Source: Lactovum sp047974165 (lineage in GTDB: Bacteria; Bacillota; Bacilli; Lactobacillales; Streptococcaceae). From it: DNA of 29,443 nucleotides. Below, one piece after another: positions 7,430-14,784 of this stretch. The notes under the pieces are model-generated. The model was not told where the DNA came from. It was given only the letters and a program-made list of their open reading frames with translations, and searched no databases. The position numbers and the translations under genes were made by a program. Location of the stretch: assembly GCA_047974165.1 (NCBI GenBank), contig JBKECB010000077.1, positions 1-29,443 on the forward strand. Direction: 5' to 3'. The number at the start of each line of letters is the position of its first letter. The first letter of the stretch is position 1.

Positions 7430-8011
7430 CTAACATGTATAAACTTTCAATAAATTATTTTTTTCTAATGCTAAAAATACAAGTCCAAAAACAATTGTAA
7501 AAATGGCACCTTGGATAAGATTAAAAGGTAAGACTCCTATTAAAAGATAAGATTTAACTCCTCCTTCAAATACTGTGGCAATATCAAAATTTGCAAATTT
7601 TGAATAAAGTGGGATTGCATACACAATATTAGCCGCTATCATTATCAGAGTAAAAGCTAGAGTTGCTATCATACCTGAAGCTAAAAGTCTTTTTACTGTG
7701 AACTTATTTTTTAAGAAATAATAAAGAATAAGAATAAATATACTCATTGCCAAATAATTCATCGGTAGTCCAATGATTGTCGAAGGTCCACTATTAAAAA
7801 ATAAAAGCCAAAGTAAAGTTCTAATTGTCAAAACAATAAAAGCTGAACGAATACCTAAACTAAAAACTGCAATAAGAATAGGAATTATCGTCAAATCAAC
7901 TTGTAAGAATTCAACAACTGGTAATATTGAAAATCGCAAAAATGGTGCAGCGAGTAGTGTGGAAATAGCTGAAAGCATTGCTATCTGCGTTATTTTCCGT
8001 GTTTTAGACAT
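7430..8011 (-). CDS. ribU: Riboflavin transporter RibU, ECF-type substrate-binding subunit
   Basis: A 193-residue membrane protein with about six hydrophobic segments and the N-terminal pattern TQIAMLSAISTLLAAPFLRFSI typical of ECF S-components. It binds riboflavin outside and works with a shared ECF energising module that is encoded elsewhere. I set the start at ATG 8011 because GGAGGA lies six bases upstream; an in-frame TTG further up would fall on the ribosome site itself. The substrate call rests mainly on the FMN riboswitch directly upstream plus family likeness. Confidence 0.93.
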   Translation of the reverse strand: MSKTRKITQIAMLSAISTLLAAPFLRFSILPVVEFLQVDLTIIPILIAVFSLGIRSAFIVLTIRTLLWLLFFNSGPSTIIGLPMNYLAMSIFILILYYFLKNKFTVKRLLASGMIATLAFTLIMIAANIVYAIPLYSKFANFDIATVFEGGVKSYLLIGVLPFNLIQGAIFTIVFGLVFLALEKNNLLKVYTC

Positions 8012-8069
8012 AAAAAAGTCCTCCAAAATTTGAATTTCTTCATTTTTTGAAGGGAGTTTTTAGTTATGC

Positions 8070-8107
8070 AAAAAATCATGAACAAAAATTGCTCACTATC
8101 CATGATA
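8070..8107 (-). terminator. Expression-platform terminator of the FMN riboswitch
   Basis: On the minus strand ATCA pairs with TGAT and TGAGCAA with TTGTTCA around a short loop, followed by six T. Ligand-bound aptamer would favour this terminator and stop ribU transcription. Confidence 0.7.
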
Positions 8108-8116
8108 TAATAACTT

Positions 8117-8231
8117 CTTCTCCCATCCTGACTATACAGTCGGTTTCAGAATCACACTGAATCAGCTTTCGCTCGCGGACTTATAGAAAATCTATACACC
8201 GCCGATCGGGAATTTCACCCTGCCCTGAAGA
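8117..8231 (-). promoter_or_regulatory. FMN riboswitch (RFN element)
   Basis: On the minus strand the conserved RFN blocks are readable in order: CTTCAGGGCAGGGTGAAATT, CCCGATCGGCGGT, AAGTCCGCGAGC, GATTCAGTGTGATTCTG, AACCGACTGTATAGTC and GGATGGGAGAAG. The element senses FMN and controls ribU, which follows. Confidence 0.97.
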
Positions 8232-8238
8232 TAAGTTA

Positions 8239-8253
8239 ATTATATCACAAGTT
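8239..8253 (-). promoter_or_regulatory. Promoter -10 region of the ribU transcript
   Basis: Extended -10 TGATATAAT on the minus strand (TATAAT at 8244-8239), placed to start the transcript just before the riboswitch. The -35 box is weak. Confidence 0.6.
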
Positions 8254-8346
8254 TAAGTAAATAAAAAATTTAATACTTTTAAAAGATCATAAAACATAAT
8301 TTAATTTACGACTACATGTTATTACTTTATTTCATAGTAGAAAGAA

Positions 8347-8376
8347 TTAAAAATTACGTAATTCAAATTACGTAAT
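8347..8376 (-). terminator. Terminator of the yneF-rluB operon, built from two TACGTA palindromes
   Basis: ATTACGTAAT (8353-8362) and a second identical copy (8367-8376), each self-palindromic, pair with each other around a four-base loop, with a T run on the minus strand. A related TTTACGTAAA lies at 8393-8402. The 150 bases between this and the ribU promoter show nothing else I can support. Confidence 0.65.
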
Positions 8377-8407
8377 CTTCAATTTAAAGATTTTTACGTA
8401 AATGAAA

Positions 8408-9133
8408 TTATGTATCTTTATTTGTTGCTTCTTTCTTTAATTCATCTACTTCTTTTTTCTTAAGTTCACGCCACTGTCCTGAATCAACAGAATCTAAGGT
8501 TAAACTACCAATTTTTATTCTGGAGAGTTTAATCACTGGAAGTCCTACTGCTTCAAACATTTTTTTCACCTGATGATTTTGCCCCTCATGTATAGTCAAC
8601 TCAACAATTGAAGCATTTTTCTTAGCTTCTGTTTTAATAATTTTATATCGAGCAGGACTTATTTTCTGCCCCTCTATTTTCATTCCTAAAGTTAGAGGAC
8701 GAAGGTTGATTTTATTTGCCTGTCCTTCAACTTTTGCGATATAAACTTTTTCAATTTGATGACTTGGATGCATCATGAGATTAGCAAAGTCACCATCATT
8801 AGTTAAAAGTAAAAGACCACTTGTATCCCAATCAAGGCGTCCAACTGGATAAATTCTTTCACTAACTGAAGAAAATAAATCTAATACTGTTTTTCGATTC
8901 TTTTCATCTGATACTGAAGAAATCATTCCACGAGGTTTATTGAGTAAATAATAAACTTTTTCTTCTTCAAAAATAGCTTGTCCATTAACATGAACAACAT
9001 CTTCTGATTTTACTTGATAGCTAAGATCTATCATTTTTATTCCGTTAACTTTAACTTTCCCATTCTTAATTAATTCTTCTGCCTTCCGACGGCTTGTAAT
9101 ACCTGCATGAGCAATATATTGGTTAATTCTCAT
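8408..9133 (-). CDS. rluB: Ribosomal large-subunit pseudouridine synthase RluB
   Basis: A 241-residue RsuA/RluB-family enzyme that makes pseudouridine in 23S rRNA. The S4-like RNA-binding domain is at the N-terminus (MRINQYIAHAGITSRRKAEELI). The catalytic aspartate is in PVGRLDWDTSGLLLLTNDG. The segment YYLLNKPRGMISSVSD is family-typical. Its ATG lies within the end of scpB (11-base overlap). It is the last gene of the operon and is followed by a terminator. RluB is chosen over RluE/RsuA because of the scpA-scpB context seen in streptococci and lactococci. Confidence 0.93.
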   Translation of the reverse strand: MRINQYIAHAGITSRRKAEELIKNGKVKVNGIKMIDLSYQVKSEDVVHVNGQAIFEEEKVYYLLNKPRGMISSVSDEKNRKTVLDLFSSVSERIYPVGRLDWDTSGLLLLTNDGDFANLMMHPSHQIEKVYIAKVEGQANKINLRPLTLGMKIEGQKISPARYKIIKTEAKKNASIVELTIHEGQNHQVKKMFEAVGLPVIKLSRIKIGSLTLDSVDSGQWRELKKKEVDELKKEATNKDT

Positions 9134-9698
9134 TATTTTCTACCTTTCCAAAAAGAGATGATTCTGACTCTTCATTTTCAACTTCAACAATAGGGGGTAA
9201 GTCTTCTAAAGAGTTGATTCCTATATAATCCAAAAAAAAGGAGGTTGTTGAATATAGGGAGGGACGACCTGGACTTTCAACTTGTCCAGAAACTTCTATA
9301 AGTCCAAAAGTTCTAAGGGTTGTAAGTACACCTGTCGAAGATAAGCCACGATAATTATCGATTTCAAGTCTTGTTACAGGTTGCTTATAAGCAATAATTG
9401 CCAGTACATCTTGTGCCGACTTTGAGAGCGATTGGTTAACTGCAGACTTTGCATAATCTTTTAATAGTTCTTCAAAATCGTTCTTAGTTGTAAGACGATA
9501 TCGCTCTGCTGTTTTAATAATTGTAAAAGCAGACTGACTATTTTGCTCATAAGACTGTTTAAGTTTTAAAATTTGTTCTTGACAGGCTGAGGCAGCTAAT
9601 TCTGTTAAATTTACAATATCAGAAAGTAAAAGTCCTTCCTCACCTGCAATAAAGAGAAGAGCTTCAATTTTTGATCTAATTTCTATTTCTTTCTTAAT
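9123..9698 (-). CDS. scpB: Segregation and condensation protein ScpB, likely ATT start
   Basis: A continuous 192-codon frame that encodes ScpB, the winged-helix partner of ScpA in the SMC condensin complex. Clear ScpB parts: KIEALLFIAGEEG near the start, AQDVLAIIAYKQPVTRLEI, STGVLTTLRTFGLIEV and ESPGRPSLYSTT. No ATG, GTG or TTG occurs in frame upstream of the conserved start region. GGAG lies seven bases before an in-frame ATT at 9698-9696, giving a start ATT-AAG-AAA-GAA; an ATA three codons on is an alternative. The frame overlaps scpA by 16 bases and rluB by 11. Standard gene callers would miss it or truncate it. Confidence 0.9.
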   Translation of the reverse strand: MKKEIEIRSKIEALLFIAGEEGLLLSDIVNLTELAASACQEQILKLKQSYEQNSQSAFTIIKTAERYRLTTKNDFEELLKDYAKSAVNQSLSKSAQDVLAIIAYKQPVTRLEIDNYRGLSSTGVLTTLRTFGLIEVSGQVESPGRPSLYSTTSFFLDYIGINSLEDLPPIVEVENEESESSLFGKVENNEN

Positions 9699-10417
9699 AA
9701 GATTTCTCCAAAACTTTCTTCTTGTCTTAATAAGATTTGGTTTGACTTAACCATTTCTAAAAGAGCAAGGAATATTGTGATTAATTCATCACGACTACTA
9801 ATATATTCAAAAATTTCTATAAAATTAAGTTCTTTATTTTCAGTTAAAAGTTGGTTAAGTTCTTTTATTTTATCTTCAATCGTATAACTTTCAGCTTCAA
9901 TAATGGTATGATTTTCTCTCTCCTCTATTTTCTTTTGCTTTAAAATCTGTGAAAAAACAAGAAAAAGATCAATACTTGTTAAATTTCTGGCCAAATGAAC
10001 TTCTGATGATACAATTTCTGTTCTTTGTTTTGAATAGTGTTTGGCACGATGAGAATGAAGGTTTAATAAATCATCTGATACATTTTTAATTTGCTGATAG
10101 TCTATAATTTGAGCCAATAAATCCTGCTCAAGCATCTCTGTTTCTTCAACAAACACTTCACTTACAGTTGGAAGAAGACGCCGTGATTTTATCAGCATTA
10201 ACTGACTGGTCATCAACATGTACTCTCCTGCCAGTTCTAAATTTAAGCTTTTCATTGTAGATAGATAAGCTAAATACTGCTCAATAACTGAAAGAAGAGA
10301 AACTTCAAAAATATCAACTTTATAAGATTGAACTAGGTGTAAAAGTAAATCAAGTGGTCCTTCAAACGGATTAACTTCTTCCTCAGATAACTTTAGCTTA
10401 AATTCTTCATCTACCAT
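9683..10417 (-). CDS. scpA: Segregation and condensation protein ScpA
   Basis: A 244-residue kleisin that bridges the SMC heads in chromosome condensation. The hallmark NPFEGPLDLLLHLVQSYKVDIFEVSL is near the N-terminus (about residues 16-42), followed by YLMTSQLMLIKSRRLLP-type sequence (here EYMLMTSQLMLIKSRRLLP) and a winged-helix end that contacts SMC. Its ATG overlaps the stop codon of the xerD-like gene by one base, and scpB follows with overlap. Confidence 0.96.
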   Translation of the reverse strand: MVDEEFKLKLSEEEVNPFEGPLDLLLHLVQSYKVDIFEVSLLSVIEQYLAYLSTMKSLNLELAGEYMLMTSQLMLIKSRRLLPTVSEVFVEETEMLEQDLLAQIIDYQQIKNVSDDLLNLHSHRAKHYSKQRTEIVSSEVHLARNLTSIDLFLVFSQILKQKKIEERENHTIIEAESYTIEDKIKELNQLLTENKELNFIEIFEYISSRDELITIFLALLEMVKSNQILLRQEESFGEILLRKK

Positions 10418-11139
10418 TAATTTACTTTTTCCTTATAGTATTTCTCAAGAGTTAATGTTGTTTTTAATCCTAAAATTTCTGCTAACTCATATATAGAAAG
10501 ACCATTTTGAACTTTTTTTAAAATAAACTGTTCGCGTAACTCACGTGCAGTATAGTCTGTATATTTCTTAAGTTCTTTATGGATTGATTGACGAGTTTTT
10601 GAAAATAATTCATCCGCATTTCTAATAATTTTTGCACGCACTGAAAATTTATTCTGAAGTGCAATTACTCGCTGAATCCCTTTTTGCTCAATTTGTAACA
10701 CATTAAAACGCCAGTTAAAATTTTCCCATTTTAATTGACAAATTTCAGAAGGAGTTAAGCCAGTTTCTAAAATTAAAAGTGCAATAAACTGACCGGGAGA
10801 TTCAATCTTTTTATAAAAACTTGAAAAGTCACGCATATGTGGAATTTCTACAGAATTTGCTTCTATAAGTTTTACTTTTTTTAGTTGCAAAAAATGTGGC
10901 ATCTTTTCTTGTTCATAAAGGAAATATAAAAACTGATTTATCGCTGAAATTTTTCTCTTTTGAGCTGAAATAGCCATAGAACTTAAAGATTCCTGATAAA
11001 GTAAAAGACTTTCTTTACTTATTTGACGCTGCTCAAAAAACTGTACAAACTGTTGGAGATCGTAGCGATAACTATTTCTCGAGTTTGTAGATAATTTCTT
11101 CATCTTTAAAAATTTATGTATTTCGTTTTCTAATGTCAT
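10417..11139 (-). CDS. xerD-like: XerD-like tyrosine recombinase, probably inactive
   Basis: A 240-residue protein with the N-terminal SAM-like core-binding fold (TNSRNSYRYDLQQFVQFF) and the C-terminal catalytic fold of tyrosine recombinases. In the catalytic part the usual arginine before SEL is replaced (GLTPSEICQLKW), and the HxLR box reads ELREQF, without the histidine. The terminal tyrosine is kept (LEKYYK). Streptococcal and lactococcal XerD-like proteins at this same locus share this loss, and chromosome dimer resolution there is done by XerS. So recombination activity is unlikely; a DNA-binding or structural role linked to scpAB is inference. Confidence 0.88.
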   Translation of the reverse strand: MTLENEIHKFLKMKKLSTNSRNSYRYDLQQFVQFFEQRQISKESLLLYQESLSSMAISAQKRKISAINQFLYFLYEQEKMPHFLQLKKVKLIEANSVEIPHMRDFSSFYKKIESPGQFIALLILETGLTPSEICQLKWENFNWRFNVLQIEQKGIQRVIALQNKFSVRAKIIRNADELFSKTRQSIHKELKKYTDYTARELREQFILKKVQNGLSIYELAEILGLKTTLTLEKYYKEKVN

Positions 11140-11578
11140 AATCTTTTGTGAAACTGTGAATCATTGCATTTACAGCTTTTAATACTTCTTGTCGTGTGAT
11201 AATTCCTGTAAAAATTTCCCCTCTTAAAACAGGAATAAAAGGGTCTTTAACTAGCTTATTTAAAATCTCTTCAATTTTAAAATCCTCTTGAACACTTTTA
11301 AAATTGGAATTAACAATCTCAGAAATTTTTGTCTGATGTGATTTTTCTTCATAAAAATCTGTGGACATCTCAAATTCAATAATTTCATTTAAACCAATAA
11401 CACCGATAAAATGTTTTTCTTTATCAATAACTGGTACTTTTGAATACTTATATTGACTTAAGAGGAGTTTAGCATGTGCAACATTATGATCACTCATTAA
11501 AATTGCAATATTTTTTGCCGACTTTACAAAAGTTGAACGGTGAAGAGATAAAAAATCTTCCATTTCAGAGATAATCAT
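11114..11578 (-). CDS. cbpB: CBS-domain protein (CbpB-like)
   Basis: A 154-residue protein made of a pair of CBS domains: about residues 20-75 (AHAKLLLSQYKYSKVPVIDKEKHFIGVIGLNEI without other domains) and 90-140 (IEEILNKLVKDPFIPVLRGEIFTGIITRQEVL). Its position between the phosphodiesterase and xerD-like genes matches streptococci. Relatives of this type in Firmicutes bind cyclic di-AMP; binding here is inferred. It overlaps the phosphodiesterase by an ATGA and the xerD-like gene by 26 bases. Confidence 0.85.
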   Translation of the reverse strand: MIISEMEDFLSLHRSTFVKSAKNIAILMSDHNVAHAKLLLSQYKYSKVPVIDKEKHFIGVIGLNEIIEFEMSTDFYEEKSHQTKISEIVNSNFKSVQEDFKIEEILNKLVKDPFIPVLRGEIFTGIITRQEVLKAVNAMIHSFTKDYDIRKRNT

Positions 11579-12105
11579 TTCTTTATCTCCAATTTTATTT
11601 GTAAGTCTTCAATTGCTTTATGATCCAATGTACGATAAGAAAGTTTAAAAATCCTTTTCTCTTCACTTTCTTCTATATCTAGCAAAAGATACATTTTATC
11701 TGGCCAATTACCTCGAGGTTGAGAAAGAGAGCCAGGATTTAAATAAAGAGTCTGATTTTGTATCTCCGCAATCGGACGATGAATATGTCCAAAACACACA
11801 ATATCAGCTGAGTATTCTCTTGCTAATTCATGCAAGTTCCCTAATCTTGAAGGAGACACAAACTGTAAGTGACCATGTGTAATTAAAATATTAAGGTCTT
11901 TTACCTTAATTATTTTCATCGGAGCATAACCACTATCATAATCACAATTCCCTGCAACCACGTGGACTCCTTCCCAAATATTACTTTGACTTGAAAGCTC
12001 TGAATCACCACAATGAATAAAAACCTCTGCTTTTTGAGAATATTGATTTTTTATTTCCTCAATTATCTTAGACTCTACATGTGAATCACTCATAATAACA
12101 ATCAT
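11575..12105 (-). CDS. YfcE/MJ0936-family metallophosphoesterase
   Basis: A 176-residue calcineurin-like phosphoesterase. Metal ligands are readable: D and H in IMSDSH, D in IHCGDSE, N in VAGNCD, H in LITHGH, and H-x-H in CFGHIHRP. Known relatives hydrolyse phosphodiesters with manganese or nickel in vitro; the natural substrate is unclear. It starts at ATGA overlapping the end of the murI-rdgB fusion. Confidence 0.9.
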   Translation of the reverse strand: MIVIMSDSHVESKIIEEIKNQYSQKAEVFIHCGDSELSSQSNIWEGVHVVAGNCDYDSGYAPMKIIKVKDLNILITHGHLQFVSPSRLGNLHELAREYSADIVCFGHIHRPIAEIQNQTLYLNPGSLSQPRGNWPDKMYLLLDIEESEEKRIFKLSYRTLDHKAIEDLQIKLEIKK

Positions 12106-13505
12106 TTATAACTCCTTTCAACCCACTGAGGGAATTCTTTTATCAGTTTTTTTATTGCCTGTCCTCGGTGAGAAATCTTATTCTTTTCTTCTCTCATTAA
12201 TTCTGCAGCTGTTTTCCCTGTTTCAGCTACGAGAAATAAAGGATCATAACCAAATCCAGACTTTCCTTCAAGTTGTTTTGCAATATAACCGTCCCATCTC
12301 CCTTCAACGGATAATTTTTTTCCTTCAGGACTTATAAGAACTAAACTACAATGGAAATAAGCTTTTCTTTTTTCTTTATCTTTAAATTCTGAAAGCACCT
12401 TTAATAACTTTTCATTATTTTCTTCATCTGTTGCTTTTTCTCCAGCATATCTACGACTAAAGATACCAGGTGCTCCCTCTAAAGCTTCCACACAAAGACC
12501 TGAATCATCTGCTAAGACTAAGCGTTTTGTTAATTTTGATATCGTCTCTGCTTTAAGTATTGCATTTTCCTCAAAAGTTTTTCCTGTCTCTTCTACATCA
12601 TCTAAGTCAGGATAATCCAATAAACTTTCAATTTGATAACCTAAGGAATTAAAAATCTTTTGAAATTCTTTAATTTTTCCTTGATTTTTACTTGCAATTA
12701 AAAGCTTCTTTTCTAAACTCACTGAATTTACCTCTATTTTCTTAGCCAAAATATCCTCAGCTTGTTTTTTAAATATTTCAGGACTAGCAGTGCTATAGTA
12801 GATATCTTCTATCTTATCAGAAGAGTCATGCCTAAGACCAAGCTCATTTAATAAAAGTGAGAGTTGATTCATCATCTCCTCAGCTGGATCAATTAAATGA
12901 ACCTTATTTGTCATTACTTTTTCTATTGATTTTTTTAGAAGGGGATAATGGGTACAAGCTAAAATCAAACTCTCAACCTTTCCAACTAAAGGTTCAAGTG
13001 TTTTCTCTACACAAGCTAGAGCTTCTGGCCCTTGATAATTTCCTGATTCTACTAAAGGAACAAAATCAGGACAAGCTAATACTTGAATTTTTGTAGATGG
13101 CAATAAAACTCTGTTTAAAGCTTTTTGATAGCTTTTCGACCTAACTGTCGCCTCTGTCGCAATCAAGCCAATCTGATTCAAATTAGAGCTTTTTAAAAGG
13201 CCTTTTACTGCTGAGTCAATAATTCCAAGAATAGGAACTTTTACTTCTTTTTGAATTTCTTCTAAAGCAATTGCTGTTGCAGTATTACAGGCAAAAATAA
13301 TTAACTTTACATCCTTAGTTAATAAAAAATCAACCATTTCACGAGTAAATTTTAAAATTTCAGCCTCAGACTTAGAACCATATGGCATTCGTGCAGTATC
13401 TGCAATATAAATAAGATTTTCTTCAGGAAAGCAATGAAAAAATTGACGAACTACTGTAAGTCCGCCAAGGCCTGAATCTAAAAAACCAATCGGGCGATTA
13501 TCCAT
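12102..13505 (-). CDS. murI-rdgB: Glutamate racemase fused to dITP/XTP pyrophosphatase
   Basis: A 467-residue two-enzyme protein. Residues 1 to about 262 are glutamate racemase (MurI/RacE), which supplies D-glutamate for peptidoglycan: IGFLDSGLGGLTV, the first catalytic cysteine in FACNTATA, and the second in LACTHYPLL. Residues from about 268 are the RdgB/HAM1 house-cleaning enzyme that hydrolyses XTP, dITP and dHAPTP-like nucleotides: SKNQGKIKEF, EETGKTFEENAILKA, VLADDSGLCVEALEGAPG, FGYDPLF and SHRGQA. Both active sites look complete. The fusion occurs in streptococci and lactococci. No frameshift is seen at the join. Confidence 0.96.
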   Translation of the reverse strand: MDNRPIGFLDSGLGGLTVVRQFFHCFPEENLIYIADTARMPYGSKSEAEILKFTREMVDFLLTKDVKLIIFACNTATAIALEEIQKEVKVPILGIIDSAVKGLLKSSNLNQIGLIATEATVRSKSYQKALNRVLLPSTKIQVLACPDFVPLVESGNYQGPEALACVEKTLEPLVGKVESLILACTHYPLLKKSIEKVMTNKVHLIDPAEEMMNQLSLLLNELGLRHDSSDKIEDIYYSTASPEIFKKQAEDILAKKIEVNSVSLEKKLLIASKNQGKIKEFQKIFNSLGYQIESLLDYPDLDDVEETGKTFEENAILKAETISKLTKRLVLADDSGLCVEALEGAPGIFSRRYAGEKATDEENNEKLLKVLSEFKDKEKRKAYFHCSLVLISPEGKKLSVEGRWDGYIAKQLEGKSGFGYDPLFLVAETGKTAAELMREEKNKISHRGQAIKKLIKEFPQWVERSYK

Positions 13506-13514
13506 TTTGCCTTC

Positions 13515-13757
13515 TTATTTTTTCTTTTTATCTTTAGATGATTTTGCATTTGCTACAATCTGACGAAATGTTTGATGAACTTGAGCTTCAGAAGGTTTTC
13601 TTCCCATATTACTCATGATAACACGTACTGCATCCTCATTAAGAATAGGATTTTTTTCAATCTCTTTTTCTATATTACGACGTGTGATATAGGCTCCAGC
13701 AAAAAATGCTCCAGTTGCTACAATGATAACGATTAATATAACGACACTTATACTCAT
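13515..13757 (-). CDS. YneF family (UPF0154) small membrane protein
   Basis: An 80-residue protein with one N-terminal membrane segment (VVILIVIIVATGAFFAGAYI) and a conserved charged tail containing KNPILNEDAVRVIMSNMGRKPSEAQVHQ, the UPF0154 signature. The start at ATG 13757 is preceded by AGAGGAGAAG; a longer frame upstream would include the promoter region and is rejected. First gene of the eight-gene operon. Function unknown. Confidence 0.92.
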   Translation of the reverse strand: MSISVVILIVIIVATGAFFAGAYITRRNIEKEIEKNPILNEDAVRVIMSNMGRKPSEAQVHQTFRQIVANAKSSKDKKKK

Positions 13758-13821
13758 TTCTTCTCCTCTAATTCTAGAAATTTTTCTTTTTAAATTATGA
13801 GCTAGGCTCAATATCTTTCTT

Positions 13822-13850
13822 ATTATAACAAAATTTAAGTTAAAAGTCAG
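13822..13850 (-). promoter_or_regulatory. Promoter of the yneF-murI-rdgB-scpAB-rluB operon
   Basis: Minus strand CTGACT (13850-13845), 17-bp spacer, TATAAT (13827-13822). It sits just after the LCP gene ends. Confidence 0.65.
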
Positions 13851-13851
13851 T

Positions 13852-14772
13852 TTAGTCACTTAAAGTCTCATGAAATTGCTGCTTTACCTTATTTACTGTT
13901 TCAAGAGAAATTTTAGTAATTTTAGTTACTTTATTTTTTTCTCCATGAACATTAATTTTATCAATTTTTAAAGAGTCACGATAATTAAATGCAATATCCT
14001 TAAAATCTTCCAAAGTAATGTTGGTCTTTATAACATCCGGGAACACCTTTACAATTTGACTATAGTGAAGGATTAATACTTTAGGGTCTTTTATTTTTTC
14101 AAAAAGAGCTATCGCAACATCATGTTGTCTGGAAAGAGCTTTTTTACTATCTGTTGGTGTTAACGTTGTCATATAAGCTTGAGTTTCGTTTTGATTTTGT
14201 AAGTAAATTGTTCCCTGTGCAAATTGATAGCCTTCAGCAAAAAAAACAGCTTCATTTTGTATAGAAATTCCTCCAACTGCTTCCACTAAGCTACCAATTT
14301 TATCAAAATCCATTTCAACCACTTTATTAATTGGAGCTTCTAATAGACTTGCAACTTTAGTTTCAACTGCCTCTGCTCCGGATAGCTTATATAAATCCGC
14401 TAAAATAGTTGTATCTGGAAGCATATAAGTCGGTGTAAAGTTAATAACTGTTGTTTTTTTTATTGATGGATTAATCGATAACATATCTATGGTAGAGAGG
14501 TTTTTCTCTTCATTCAACGTACTTGTCCCAATAATAAGAGTTGTAAATACTTCATAGTCTTTTAAAGAAACAGCAACAATATTTGAACTTGGAGAAATTT
14601 GTGCCTCCTTAATAGCTGAAGTTGCATCTAAATAAAGTTTCCCAATAAGTAAAAACAATAAAATAAAACTTACTAAAAAAAAGCGAGAAATACTTTTTAC
14701 TCTCATTTTCCTATGCTTTTTTTTTATACCAATATTTTTATCTAATTGCCTGATTTGTGAACTTTTTGGCAT
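13852..14772 (-). CDS. LytR-CpsA-Psr (LCP) family protein with degraded active site
   Basis: A 306-residue membrane-anchored protein: a positive cytoplasmic lead, one membrane segment at about residues 29-47, and an outer LCP domain. LCP proteins move wall polymers from lipid carriers onto peptidoglycan. The fold is recognisable (TTLIIGTS, MLSINPSIKKTTVINF, VVEMDFDKIGSLVEAVGGI, RQHDVAIALFEK), but the catalytic D-x-R and R-S-D-T motifs read GTSTLNEEKNLSTIDM, and the conserved PRD is replaced by TPT. So it may be a non-catalytic partner or regulator. Its place at the end of the glycerol-phosphate polymer genes supports a wall role. Ribosome site GGAG is seven bases upstream. Confidence 0.82.
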   Translation of the reverse strand: MPKSSQIRQLDKNIGIKKKHRKMRVKSISRFFLVSFILLFLLIGKLYLDATSAIKEAQISPSSNIVAVSLKDYEVFTTLIIGTSTLNEEKNLSTIDMLSINPSIKKTTVINFTPTYMLPDTTILADLYKLSGAEAVETKVASLLEAPINKVVEMDFDKIGSLVEAVGGISIQNEAVFFAEGYQFAQGTIYLQNQNETQAYMTTLTPTDSKKALSRQHDVAIALFEKIKDPKVLILHYSQIVKVFPDVIKTNITLEDFKDIAFNYRDSLKIDKINVHGEKNKVTKITKISLETVNKVKQQFHETLSD

Positions 14773-14784
14773 TTTATTTCTCCA

